DNA from: Streptomyces sp. NBS 14/10
GTDB taxonomy: Bacteria; Actinomycetota; Actinomycetes; Streptomycetales; Streptomycetaceae
DNA length: 64,000 nucleotides
NCBI RefSeq assembly: GCF_002224125.1
Contig: NZ_NCSM01000013.1
Coordinates: 1-64,000, forward strand
Direction: 5' to 3'
Shown in pieces: positions 16,732 through 27,592 of this stretch (position 1 is the stretch's first letter; each line of letters begins with the position of its first letter). The notes under the pieces were generated by a model. It saw only the letters and a list, made by a program, of their open reading frames with translations. It did not search any database and was not told the origin of the DNA. The position numbers and the translations under genes were made by a program.

Positions 16732-17880
16732 TCAGTACGACTTGGGCAGCCCGAGCGTCTGGTGCGAGACGAAGTTGAGGATCATCTCCCGGCTGACCGG
16801 CGCGATCCGCGCCACCCGAGCGGCCGTGACCAGCTTCGCCAGCCCGTACTCCACCGTCAGACCGTTCCCGCCCAGCGTGTGCACCGCCTGGTCCACCGCC
16901 TTCACCGCCGCCTCCCCCGCCGCGTACTTCGCCATGTTCGCCGCCTCCCCCGCGCCCGCGTCGTCGCCCGCGTCGTAGAGGTGGGCCGCCTTGGCCATCA
17001 TCAACCGCGCGAGCTCCACTTCGATATGGGCCTGCGCGAGCGGATGCGCCACGGCCTGGTGCGCACCGATCGGCTCCTTCCACACCTGGCGTACGCGCGC
17101 GTACTCCACGGCCTTCGCCAGCGCGTACCGGCCCATGCCCAGCGCGAACGCCGCCGTCATGATCCGCTCCGGGTTGAGCCCCGCGAACAGCTGAAGCAGC
17201 CCCGCGTCCTCGTCCCCCACCAGCGCCTCGGCGGGCAGCGGCACATCGTCGAGCACCACCTCGAACTGCTTCTCCGCCGCCGCGAGCTCCATCGGGATGT
17301 GCCGGTACGAGAAGCCGGGCGCCCCGCGCTCCACGATGAACAGACACGGCTTGAGCTTGCCCGTCCGCGCGTCCTCCGTACGGCCCACGATCAGCGTCGC
17401 GTCCGAGATGTCCACCCCCGAGATGAACACCTTCCGGCCGGTCAGCAGCCAACCGCCGTCGGGGGCGCGGCGGGCGGTGGTCGTGATGCGGTGCGAGTTG
17501 GATCCGGCGTCGGGCTCCGTGATGCCGAACGCCATCGTCTTGCTGCCGTCCGCCAGACCCGGCAGCCAGGTGCGCTTCTGCTCCTCCGTACCGAAGCGGG
17601 CGATCACCGTGCCGCAGATCGCGGGCGAGACGATGAGCATCAGCAGCGGGCACCCGGCCGCGCCCAACTCCTCCAGGACGATGGACAGTTCGGCGATGCC
17701 GCCGCCTCCGCCGCCGTACTCCTCGGGCAGGTTCACGCCGAGATAGCCGAGCTTGCCGGCCTCGGCCCACAGCTCGGCTGTGTTTTCGTCGCTGCCGTAG
17801 CGCTTGGCGAAGGCCGCTACGGCGGCGCGGAGGGCGGTGCGTTCAGGGCCGTCGATGAGCGGGCTGGTGTCGGGTTTCAT
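16732..17880 (-). CDS. acyl-CoA dehydrogenase
   Basis: 382-residue FAD-dependent dehydrogenase forming an alpha,beta-double bond in an acyl-CoA. Features are AFGITEPDAGSNSHRITTTA (FAD/substrate loop), TGRKVFISGVDISDA and, near the C-terminus, TLGGNGLTVEYGLAKL with a glutamate near 345 in the usual catalytic-base region. ATG 17880 follows GGGAGGAG. It sits 58 bp after the biotin carboxylase subunit gene in the same operon. Co-occurrence with an acyl-CoA carboxylase points to a branched or isoprenoid acyl-CoA (isovaleryl, citronellyl type) rather than straight fatty acids. Confidence 0.94.
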   Translation of the reverse strand: MKPDTSPLIDGPERTALRAAVAAFAKRYGSDENTAELWAEAGKLGYLGVNLPEEYGGGGGGIAELSIVLEELGAAGCPLLMLIVSPAICGTVIARFGTEEQKRTWLPGLADGSKTMAFGITEPDAGSNSHRITTTARRAPDGGWLLTGRKVFISGVDISDATLIVGRTEDARTGKLKPCLFIVERGAPGFSYRHIPMELAAAEKQFEVVLDDVPLPAEALVGDEDAGLLQLFAGLNPERIMTAAFALGMGRYALAKAVEYARVRQVWKEPIGAHQAVAHPLAQAHIEVELARLMMAKAAHLYDAGDDAGAGEAANMAKYAAGEAAVKAVDQAVHTLGGNGLTVEYGLAKLVTAARVARIAPVSREMILNFVSHQTLGLPKSY

Positions 17881-17938
17881 GTGCGGCTCCTCCCGGGTGC
17901 GGGCCTGTGGTTGCGGTGCGCTGTACGGGGCGGGGGCC

Positions 17939-19897
17939 TCACGTCTCGTCCCCCTCCGCCACCACCACCGCCAATACCGCCCCGACCTCCACCTGCCGGC
18001 CCCGGGTGGCGTGCAGCGCGGAGAGCACACCGGCGGCGGGTGCCGTGACCCGGTGTTCCATCTTCATGGCCTCCAGCCACAGGATGGCTTGCCCGGCCTC
18101 GACCCGGTCGCCGACCGCCACATCGGCGACGCGGACGACCGTGCCCGGCATGGGGGCCAGCAGCGACCCCGGTTCCGTACGGGCGGTGGGGTCGGGGAAG
18201 CGGGGCAGGGCGGTGAAGGTGTGGGCGCCGAAGGGTGAGTCGACACATACCTGTGTGCCGTACGCGGCGATGTCGAACGGGCGGCGTACGCCGTCTACTT
18301 CCAGGACGACGTGGTGGGGACCGGCCTCGATGAGGCGGGTGTTCGGGTGGTCGTCGGCTTTGAGGCCGTCGCGGGTCAGGCGGTAGTGGATTTTGTGCTC
18401 GGTGCTGCCGGGCTCCGACCGGTAGGTCTTGAGCTGCGGCTGCGACGGTACGTTGCGCCACCCACCGAGCCGCCCGGTCACGGTCCCTGCCCCTGTCGTG
18501 GGGCGCTGCGCCGCGTCGGCCAGGGCGGCGGCCAGGGCGGCGAGCGGGACGGTCGACTCGTTGGCAGTGGTCGGGCTGAGTTCATCGAGATGCCGTTCGA
18601 GGAAGCCCGTGTCCATGCGGGCGTCCTGGAACTCGGGGTGGCGCAGGGCACGTACGAGCAGATCCCGGTTGGTGACCGGCCCGTGCAGCCGGGCCCGCTC
18701 CAGGGCGTGCGCGAGGCGGCGTACGGCCTCGGCCCGGGTGGGGGCCCAGGCGATGACCTTGGCGAGCATCGGGTCGTAGTGGATGGTCACGTCGTCGCCG
18801 TCGGCGAGCCCCGAGTCCACCCGTAGGCCCGGGCCCTCCGCCACGGCCAGCCGGTGCATCGTGCCCGTCCCCGGTCGCCAACCCGCCGCCGGGTCCTCCG
18901 CGTACAGGCGGGCCTCCACCGCGTGGCCGCGGGGCCGGGGCGGCTCCGCGGGCAGGGGTTCGCCTTCGGCGACGCGTAGTTGCAGCGCCACCAGGTCGAC
19001 CCCGTACACGCACTCCGTCACCGGGTGCTCCACCTGCAGCCGGGTGTTCATCTCCAGGAAGTGGGGTTGCCTGTTCTGCCCTATGAGGAACTCCACCGTC
19101 CCCGCCCCCCGGTACCCGATCGCGCGCGCCGCGCCGACCGCCGCCTCGTCGAGGGCGTGGCGCAGCTCGTCGGTCAGCCCGGGGGCCGGGGCCTCCTCGA
19201 TGACTTTTTGGTGGCGGCGCTGGAGGGAGCAGTCGCGGGTGCCCAGCGCCCACACCTCGCCGTGCGCGTCGGCGAGGATCTGCACCTCGACATGGCGGGC
19301 GCCCTCGACGTACGGCTCCAGGAACACCTCCGCGTCGCCGAAGGCGGACAGCGCCTCCGCGCGGGCGGAGGTCAGTTCGGCCGGGAGGGCCGCCAGGTCG
19401 TGGACCACGCGCATCCCGCGGCCGCCGCCGCCCGCCGCCGCCTTGACGAGGAGGGGCAGGTCGTCGGGTGTGGCCCGGTCGGGTTCGACGGGGGCGAGGA
19501 GGGGGACTCCGGCCGCGCGCATGAGGTCCTTGGCGCGGGTCTTGGAGGCCATGGCCTCGATCGCCTCGGGCGGCGGCCCGATCCACCGCAGGCCCGCGTC
19601 GATGACGGCGCGCGCGAAGTCGGCGTTCTCGGAGAGGAAGCCGTACCCGGGGTGGACGGCGTCGGCCCCGGCCGCGAGGGCGGCCTTCACGATGAGATCG
19701 GCGCGCAGATACGTGTCGGCGGGCGTGGCACCGGGGAGCCGTACGGCCGCGTCGGCCTCGCGTACATGGGGCGCGGCGGCGTCGGGGTCGGAGTGGACGG
19801 CGACGGTGGCGATGCCGAGTTCGCGGCAGGTGCGGAAGATACGGCGGGCGATCTCGGCCCGGTTGGCGACGAGGAGGGAGCGGATCACGGGTATCAC
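17939..19897 (-). CDS. acyl-CoA carboxylase alpha subunit (biotin carboxylase + BCCP)
   Basis: About 652 residues. The N-terminal biotin carboxylase domain starts SLLVANRAEIARRIFRT, has the ATP loop AAAGGGGRGMRVV and the MNTRLQVEHPVTE block. A linker with a BT-like region follows, and the C-terminal biotinyl domain carries the biotin-attachment lysine in LEAMKMEHRV (near 612). The start is taken as GTG 19897, with GAGG six nt upstream; GTG 19909 is an alternative. It pairs with the beta subunit immediately upstream. The arrangement is like MccA/LiuD or the geranyl-CoA carboxylase AtuF. Confidence 0.95.
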   Translation of the reverse strand: MIPVIRSLLVANRAEIARRIFRTCRELGIATVAVHSDPDAAAPHVREADAAVRLPGATPADTYLRADLIVKAALAAGADAVHPGYGFLSENADFARAVIDAGLRWIGPPPEAIEAMASKTRAKDLMRAAGVPLLAPVEPDRATPDDLPLLVKAAAGGGGRGMRVVHDLAALPAELTSARAEALSAFGDAEVFLEPYVEGARHVEVQILADAHGEVWALGTRDCSLQRRHQKVIEEAPAPGLTDELRHALDEAAVGAARAIGYRGAGTVEFLIGQNRQPHFLEMNTRLQVEHPVTECVYGVDLVALQLRVAEGEPLPAEPPRPRGHAVEARLYAEDPAAGWRPGTGTMHRLAVAEGPGLRVDSGLADGDDVTIHYDPMLAKVIAWAPTRAEAVRRLAHALERARLHGPVTNRDLLVRALRHPEFQDARMDTGFLERHLDELSPTTANESTVPLAALAAALADAAQRPTTGAGTVTGRLGGWRNVPSQPQLKTYRSEPGSTEHKIHYRLTRDGLKADDHPNTRLIEAGPHHVVLEVDGVRRPFDIAAYGTQVCVDSPFGAHTFTALPRFPDPTARTEPGSLLAPMPGTVVRVADVAVGDRVEAGQAILWLEAMKMEHRVTAPAAGVLSALHATRGRQVEVGAVLAVVVAEGDET

Positions 19898-19912
19898 GGG
19901 GTTCCTCACATC

Positions 19913-21507
19913 TCACATCCGGAAGACGCCGAAGCCGCCGCGCGCGCCCTCGACGGGGGCGGTGTGGATCGCGGAGAGGCACAGGCCGAGGACGGTGCGG
20001 GTGTCGCGGGGGTCGATGACGCCGTCGTCGTACAGCCGCCCGGAGAGGAACAGGGGCAGCGACTCGGACTCGATCTGCTGCTCCACCATGGCGCGGAGGG
20101 CGGCGTCGGCGTCCTCGTCGTACGGCTGGCCCTTGGCGGCCGCGGACTGGCGGGCGACGATCGACAGCACACCGGCCAGCTGCTGGGGTCCCATGACTGC
20201 CGACTTGGCGCTGGGCCAGGCGAAGAGGAAGCGGGGGTCGTACGCCCGGCCGCACATGCCGTAGTGGCCGGCGCCGTACGAGGCGCCGATGAGGACGGAG
20301 AGGTGGGGGACGCGGGAGTTGGAGACCGCGTTGATCATCATGGCGCCGTGTTTGATGATCCCGCCCTGCTCGTACTCGCGGCCCACCATGTAGCCGGTGG
20401 TGTTGTGGAGGAAGAGCAGCGGGATGTCCCGCTGGTTGGCGAGCTGGATGAACTGGGCGGCCTTCTGGGACTCGGCCGAGAACAGCACGCCCTGGTTGTT
20501 GGCGAGGATCCCGATCGGATAGCCGTGGAGGGTGGCCCAGCCGGTGGCGAGGCTGGGGCCGTAGCGCGGCTTGAACTCGTCGAAGTCGGAGGCGTCGACG
20601 ATACGGGCGATGACCTCACGGGGGTCGAAGGGGGTCTTGAGGTCGCCGGGGACGATGCCCAGGAGCTCGTCGGCGTCGTATTTCGGGGCCTCGGCGGGGC
20701 CCGGGTCGGGGTGCGCCTTGCGCCAGTTGAGGCGGGCGACGACGCGGCGGGCCTGGCGGATGGCGTCGGGCTCGTCGAGGGCGAAGTAGTCGGCGAGGCC
20801 GGAGGTGCGGGCGTGCATCTCGGCGCCGCCGAGGGATTCGTCGTCGCTCTCCTCGCCGGTGGCCATCTTGACCAGGGGCGGCCCGCCGAGGAAGACCTTG
20901 GACCGCTCCTTGACCATGATCACGTGGTCGGACATCCCGGGGATGTACGCGCCTCCGGCCGTGGAGTTGCCGAAGACGACGGCGATGGTGGGGATTCCGT
21001 CGGCGGACAGCCGGGTCAGATCGCGGAACATGGCGCCGCCCGGGATGAAGATCTCCTTCTGGCTGGGGAGATCGGCGCCCCCGGACTCGACGAGGCTGAT
21101 GACGGGGAGGCGGTTGGCGCGGGCTATCTCGTGGGCACGCAGGGACTTCTTGAGGGTCCAGGGGTTGCTGGCCCCGCCTCGTACGGTCGGGTCGTTGGCG
21201 CTGATCAGGCACTCGACGCCCTCGATGACGCCGATGCCGGTGACGACGGAGGCGCCGACGGGGTAGTCGCTGCCCCAGGCGGCGAGCGGGGAGAGTTCCA
21301 GGAAGGGCGTATCGGGGTCGAGCAGCAGCTCGATGCGCTCGCGGGCGAGGAGCTTGCCGCGCTTGCGGTGGCGGGTGACGTACTTCTCGCCGCCTCCGGC
21401 GAGGGCTTTGGCGTGCTCGGTCTCGAGCTCGGCGAGCTTGGTGAGCATCGCCTCGCGGTGGGCGGCGTAGTCGGAGCCGTGGGGGTCGAGGGCGGAGGCG
21501 AGGACAG

Positions 21508-21511
<4 letters not shown>
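19913..21511 (-). CDS. acyl-CoA carboxylase beta subunit (carboxyltransferase)
   Basis: 532-residue carboxyltransferase transferring CO2 from biotin to an acyl-CoA. Conserved parts include GKLLARERIELLLDPDTPFLEL, the oxyanion-hole-type GGAYIPGMSDHVIMV, FLGGPPLVKMATGEE and, in the second half, FLHNTTGYMVGREYEQGG and SYGAGHYGMCGRAYDPRF. These resemble the methylcrotonyl/geranyl-CoA carboxylase beta branch (LiuB/AtuC) more than propionyl-CoA carboxylase. GTG 21511 has GGAGGA upstream and overlaps the AtuA-like stop (GTGA), showing coupling. Confidence 0.95.
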
Positions 21512-23223
<1,712 letters not shown>

Positions 23224-23513
23224 GCGGGGCCCTCGGTGGTGGGGCCCGGGTGACGGCCCTCGGCGGAAGGCGTCTGGCCGGGGGCGCGGGCCCCGGCGGG
23301 GGGGCCCCGGCGGGGCCGGGGTAGCGGCCCTCGGCGGAAGGCGCTTGGCCGGGGGCCTCGGCGCGGCCCGAGTCGCGGTCCCCGGCAGGGCCCGGGCCGT
23401 GGCCCTCGGTGCGGCCCAGGTCGCGGCCCTCGACGGGCTCCGGGTCGCCGCCCTCGCTCGTACGGCCCTGGCCGCGGCCCTCGACGGAGGGCGCCTGCCC
23501 CAGAGCCCGGCCC
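23224..23513. repeat. degenerate GC-rich repeat between the TIGR03084 and atuA-like genes
   Basis: GGCCCTCGGCGGAAGGCG recurs at about 23258 and 23328, each followed by a TTGGCCGGGGGC-like segment, and related GCCCTCGRC-type units continue to about 23490. The stretch separates two operon genes that are usually close together, and the upstream gene has no stop codon before it (see findings). Confidence 0.6.
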
Positions 23514-24310
23514 TCACCAGGGCCGCCCCGCCCCGGGGCCCGGCCCTTGCCGGGCGGGCCGGCGAAGGCCTGGGCGATGTCCAGCCACCGGTCCGCGTCC
23601 GCCCCCTCCGCCCGCACCGCCACATCCGCACGATGCGCGCGCTGGGTGACCAGCAGGCAGAAGTCCAGCGCGGGCCCGGTCACCCGCTGGGGCGCGCCCT
23701 CGGGCCCGTACGTCCACAGCTCCCCGTCCGGGGCACGCAGTTCGACCCGGAACTCCTCGGCGGGCGGCTCAAGACCGCGCACCGCGTACGCGAAGCCCCG
23801 CGCCCGCACGCCGATCCGGGCCACATGCCGCAGCCGCGCGGTGGGCGCGCGGCGCACGCCGAGCGCGTCGGCGACGTCCTGCCCGTGCGCCCAGGTCTCC
23901 ATCAGCCGGGCGGTGGCCATGGAGGCGACACTCATCGACGGCCCGTACCACGGCACCCGCGCCCCGGCGGGCTGCCCGGCCAGTACGCGCCGCAGCCGCT
24001 CCCGCCCCTCCCGCCACCGCCGCAACAACTCCGCGGGCGGCTGCGCCGCGCCGACCTCGGCGCCCTCGTCGACGAACGTGTCCGGCGAGGCCGCGGCCTT
24101 CCGCACCTCGGCCGCGAACCCCGCCGGGTCCGTGGCCGCCTGCGCCGCCCGCTCGTCGGTCCAGGCGAGATGGGCGATCTGATGCGCGATCGTCCAGCCC
24201 GCGGCGGGCGTCGGCGCGGCCCACGCCCCCTCCGCGAGCCCGGCCACCAGGCCGTCCAACTCCTCGCCCTCGGCCAGCAGATCGCCGAGCACGACCTCCG
24301 TATCGGACAC
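23514..24310 (-). CDS. TIGR03084-type DinB/MDMPI-fold protein, 3' end unclear
   Basis: First gene of the catabolic operon. The N-terminal maleylpyruvate-isomerase/DinB-like metal-binding helix bundle includes WTIAHQIAHLAWTDERA (histidines near 45-49) and MATARLMETWAHGQDVADALG. The C-terminal domain reads EFRVELRAPDGELWTYGPEG and DRWLDIAQAFAGPPGKG. GTG 24310 follows GGGAG. The frame has no stop where relatives end: it runs through the repeat and on inside the atuA-like gene to 21797. A stop at 23514 exists in another frame, so I end the feature there and suspect an indel in a G/C run. Confidence 0.7.
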
Positions 24311-24383
24311 GCTGCGCTCCCGTCGTGAGGGGTCCCTGTCGTGCGTCCCGGGAAGGGAGCGTGGCAGCACGCCAAGAAACAAT

Positions 24384-24395
24384 CAAGCGCGCTTG
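24384..24395. promoter_or_regulatory. candidate TetR operator of the catabolic operon
   Basis: CAAGCGCGCTTG is a perfect 12-bp palindrome flanked by AT-rich sequence, 74 bp upstream of the first gene's GTG. Its form resembles operators of TetR repressors of acyl-CoA catabolism (KstR2-like CAAG..CTTG). It probably binds the TetR encoded at the operon's end. Confidence 0.5.
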
Positions 24396-24443
24396 CATGA
24401 TTTGGCCGCAACCGGCGCCGGGCGGGCCGATGCCCGCGATCCG

Positions 24444-25880
24444 TCAATCGGCGGAACCGCTACGGGTCAGGGACGGCTCACCGGTATGGGCAGCAGGGGC
24501 GGTCACCACCCTGCTGCCCGTACTGCGGGCACGCCCCGCCAGCAGGGCGATCGCCAGGGGCGGCAGGAGCAGCAGCCCGAAGGCGGCCCCGTAACCGGCC
24601 GTCGCGGAGGCGCCGGCCGCCACGCAGGTGTTGAGCGCGGCGAAGGCCAAGGCCATCACCGTGACCTGGCCGAGGTTCTGACTGGTCTGCATCGCGCTGC
24701 TGGTGTGGCCCAGGCGGCCGGAGGGGCTGTGCGAGAGCGACAACACCGTCAGGGACGGGGCCAGCAGCCCCATGCCGACGGCCGCCACGGGCATGGCGGA
24801 GGCGGCGATGAGCACCGGCCCGCTGGCGAACGTCCCCACGACGGCGAGCCCGACCGCCACCGCCATCACCAACGCCCCGGCGGCGACCAGCAGATGCCGG
24901 GGCCGGTTCTCCAGCAGCCGCCCCTGCACCCATGAGGCGCCCGCCCACATCAAGGCGGCGCCCGTGAAAGCCAGCCCGATCAACACCGCGGGCGCGCGCC
25001 GTTCATTGATCAGCATCAGGGGGACCAGCGCCTCGACCGTGAAGTACGTGCCCGACGACAGCCCGCGCAGCAACACCGTCGTCGGCAGCCCCCGCGCGGC
25101 GCTCCACGTACCCGAGGGCAAAAGCCGCGGCGCGAACACCACCAGCAACCCCAACCCCCCGCCGACGAACAGCAGATGGCGCACGTCCCAGCCCGACACC
25201 CCGTACTGTCCCAGCGCCGCGCCCAGGCTCACCGCCGCCGCGATCAGCAGCGGCGGGCGCGAGGCGTGGCCGTCCGACGGCGCCGCCCCCGGCAGGGCAG
25301 CGCCGCGCAACACGATCACCAGCGCCAGCGCCGGCAGCAGGGTCGCCGCCGCAAGACCGAAGAACACCACCCGCCAGGACCACCACTCCGACACCAGCCC
25401 GGCCAGCGGCGGGCCCGCCAGCGAGGGGATGATCCAGCACGAGCTCATCAGGGCCAGCGCGCGCGGCCGCAGCCGCTCCGGATACGCCTGCCCGATGGCG
25501 GCGTCGACCGATACCGCGACCATTCCGGCCGCCAGCCCGTCCAGGAACCGCCCGGCCGCGAGCTGCCAGACGGAGACGCTGGCCCCCGAGACCAACAAGG
25601 TGACCACCGTGAGCCCCACCCCCGCCGCCAACGGCCTGCGCGCCCCCGAACGGTCCGCCCAGTGACCGCCCAGCACCCCGCCCAGCAGACTCGCCGTCAC
25701 AAAGCACCCCGCGACCACGGGAAACAGCGACACCCCGTCCAGGTCCCGGGCCGCGGTCGGCAGGGTCGGCATCACGGCGAGCGCGGCGAACCCGGTCAGG
25801 AACATCACCGCCGCGAAACTGGCGGTGGCGGCCGCGTACGTACGGGAGAACAGCCCCGGCGCCTTCGAAGCTTCGGTCAC
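24444..25880 (-). CDS. MFS transporter, probable drug exporter
   Basis: 478-residue major facilitator with about 12 membrane segments. The motif-A loop between TM2 and TM3 reads GGHWADRSGARRPL, and TM4-5 include AAGRFLDGLAAGMVAVSVDA. The start is GTG 25880; a longer frame begins at GTG 25919. No ribosome binding site precedes 25880, but TAGCTT (25889-25894) lies 8 nt upstream, suggesting a leaderless message. A palindrome (25896-25909) overlaps the promoter. Substrate unknown. Confidence 0.9.
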   Translation of the reverse strand: MTEASKAPGLFSRTYAAATASFAAVMFLTGFAALAVMPTLPTAARDLDGVSLFPVVAGCFVTASLLGGVLGGHWADRSGARRPLAAGVGLTVVTLLVSGASVSVWQLAAGRFLDGLAAGMVAVSVDAAIGQAYPERLRPRALALMSSCWIIPSLAGPPLAGLVSEWWSWRVVFFGLAAATLLPALALVIVLRGAALPGAAPSDGHASRPPLLIAAAVSLGAALGQYGVSGWDVRHLLFVGGGLGLLVVFAPRLLPSGTWSAARGLPTTVLLRGLSSGTYFTVEALVPLMLINERRAPAVLIGLAFTGAALMWAGASWVQGRLLENRPRHLLVAAGALVMAVAVGLAVVGTFASGPVLIAASAMPVAAVGMGLLAPSLTVLSLSHSPSGRLGHTSSAMQTSQNLGQVTVMALAFAALNTCVAAGASATAGYGAAFGLLLLPPLAIALLAGRARSTGSRVVTAPAAHTGEPSLTRSGSAD

Positions 25881-25895
25881 GAGCGCGCAAGCTAA

Positions 25896-25909
25896 TTGGT
25901 ACGCACCAA
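25896..25909. promoter_or_regulatory. palindromic operator at the MFS promoter
   Basis: TTGGTGCGTACCAA (minus-strand reading) is a 14-bp near-perfect palindrome just upstream of the TAGCTT -10. A repressor site is likely; no dedicated regulator gene is adjacent except the Lrp-type gene at 26118. Confidence 0.5.
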
Positions 25910-26117
25910 GCCGTGCCACTGGTTTTCGTGGGAGGCTCGGCCACAGGCTGCGGCTCGGGCGAGGCCCCGCGCAACGTCGTCAACGGCGTCATCGTCAACC
26001 GCGCCCAGCCGGTCTCGGCGGCGCGGAAGGAGTGACGGTATGACGTGGCGCGCGGGCCCGCCCGGCAGCTCCGGCGCCGGGTACGGCTCCCGCCTGGCCG
26101 GAGCGCCCGGCCGGGCC

Positions 26118-26552
26118 CTATGGAGCAACAGGGCGCTCGAAAAAGGTCTCGAGCACCATGGTGGCCTGAGTGCCGCTGACTCCCTCGATCGCGTACAGGC
26201 GGCGCAGCACGTCCTGGAGTTGCTCCGTCGTCGAGGTCCTGACCTTGACCAGGACCGAAGCGCTGCCGGCGATGATGTGCGCTTCCTGGATCTCCGGAAT
26301 GGCGGAGAACTGGTCGGCGGAGTCACCCACCCACTTCGTCGAGTCCACCATGACAAAGGCGAGCACACCCCGTCCGATCGCCGCGGGATCGACTTCGACG
26401 GCTGTCCGGCGGATGACGCCTCGCTCGCGTAGCTTGCGCACGCGTTCATGTGTTGCCCCCGCGGACAGTCCTACGGCCTGCCCCAGCGCCGCGTACGGCC
26501 TTGAGGCGTCCTGCTGGAGGAGGGCAAGCAACTGCCGATCGACGTCGTCCAA
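26118..26552 (-). CDS. Lrp/AsnC-family regulator
   Basis: 144 residues, the normal size. The N-terminal helix-turn-helix (LLALLQQDASRPYAALGQAVGLSAGATHERVRKL) is followed by an AsnC/RAM ligand-binding domain with IIAGSASVLVKVRTST. The start is TTG 26552 with AAGGAG seven nt upstream. It is divergent from the SMP-30 gene and probably regulates it and itself, responding to an amino acid or small metabolite. Confidence 0.94.
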   Translation of the reverse strand: MDDVDRQLLALLQQDASRPYAALGQAVGLSAGATHERVRKLRERGVIRRTAVEVDPAAIGRGVLAFVMVDSTKWVGDSADQFSAIPEIQEAHIIAGSASVLVKVRTSTTEQLQDVLRRLYAIEGVSGTQATMVLETFFERPVAP

Positions 26553-26574
26553 CGGATCTCCTTCAGAGAAGAGC

Positions 26575-26621
26575 TTGATCTACCGAACCTCATTCTGCAT
26601 AGTTTACATTCGTCAGATCAA
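26575..26621. promoter_or_regulatory. long-spaced inverted repeat between lrp-like and SMP-30 genes
   Basis: TTGATCT (26575-26581) and AGATCAA (26615-26621) form exact inverted arms around an AT-rich 33-bp core holding CATAGTTTACAT. The arrangement is compatible with an Lrp-family binding region controlling both divergent genes. Confidence 0.4.
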
Positions 26622-26649
26622 CATTCGAGGCGATGGTGAGGGCGGCGAC

Positions 26650-27585
26650 ATGCCCGGCGATCAACCGCAGTTGTACGAGATCCGCGATGAGCGCTTCCGC
26701 ACGGGCAGGTGCCACGCGGGCGACTCGAAGCTGGAGACCCTCTTCGAAGGCTCTCGCTGGGCCGAAGGTCCCCTCTACGTCCCGGCCGGGCGGTATCTGG
26801 TGTGGAGCGACATCCCCAACGACCGCCTGCTCCGCTGGGACGAGACCACCGGGAAGGTCGGCGTCTTCCGCTCGCCCGCCGGTCACCCCAACGGCAACAC
26901 CCTGGACAACGAGGGTCGCCTCGTCACCTGCGAGCAGGGCAACCGCCGCGTCACCCGCACCGAACACGACGGCTCGATCACCGTGATCGCCGACCGCTTC
27001 CAGGGCAAAAGGTTCAACAGCCCGAACGACGCCGCCGTGAAGTCCGACGGCTCGATCTGGTTCTCCGACCCCGACTTCGGGATCACCAGCGACTACGAGG
27101 GCCATCGCGCCGAGAGCGAGATCGGCGCGTGCAACGTCTACCGCGCGGATCCGACCAGCGGCGAAGTACGGCTGGTCGCCGACGGCTTCCGTGGCCCCAA
27201 CGGCCTCGTCTTCTCCCTCGACGAGCGTCGGCTGTACGTCTCGGACAGCCGGGCCAACCACATCCGCGTCTTCGACGTCCACGAGAACGGCACCCTCACC
27301 GGCGGCGAGGTCTTCACCGAGTGCGGGACCGGCAACTTCGACAACATCCGCTTCGACGACGGCGGCCGGCTCTGGGCCGCCGCCATGAGCGGCGGCGTGC
27401 ACTGCTACCACCCGGACGGCACACTCCTCGGCCGCCTCCTGGTCCCCGACGTCGTCGCCAACATCCGCTTCGGCGGCGCCAAACGGAACCGCATGTTCAT
27501 CGCCGCCGACACCGCGCTCTACTCCGTCGTCATGTCTGTCACCGGCGCCCCGCCGCTGCCGACCGCACGTCGGCACCACGACTGA
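26650..27585 (+). CDS. SMP-30/gluconolactonase-family lactonase
   Basis: 311-residue six-bladed beta-propeller hydrolase. Metal and substrate positions expected for the family are seen: GSRWAEGPLYV (glutamate near 38), FNSPNDAAVKSDGSIWFSD (asparagine near 128) and LYVSDSRANHIRVFD (aspartate near 198). Such enzymes open sugar lactones; the specific lactone is unknown. ATG 26650 follows GAGGGCGGCG. It is divergent from the Lrp regulator and convergent with the FAD/Fe-S oxidase, a pairing that fits sugar-acid or hydroxy-acid catabolism. Confidence 0.92.
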   Translation: MPGDQPQLYEIRDERFRTGRCHAGDSKLETLFEGSRWAEGPLYVPAGRYLVWSDIPNDRLLRWDETTGKVGVFRSPAGHPNGNTLDNEGRLVTCEQGNRRVTRTEHDGSITVIADRFQGKRFNSPNDAAVKSDGSIWFSDPDFGITSDYEGHRAESEIGACNVYRADPTSGEVRLVADGFRGPNGLVFSLDERRLYVSDSRANHIRVFDVHENGTLTGGEVFTECGTGNFDNIRFDDGGRLWAAAMSGGVHCYHPDGTLLGRLLVPDVVANIRFGGAKRNRMFIAADTALYSVVMSVTGAPPLPTARRHHD

Positions 27586-27592
27586 CCGTGTC

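Noticed and set aside
25911..26036. Plus-strand frame ending in RNVVNGVIVNRAQPVSAARKE-like sequence before a stop at 26034
   Set aside because: It might be a 3' gene remnant, but I could not connect it to a family and it has no start or upstream part.
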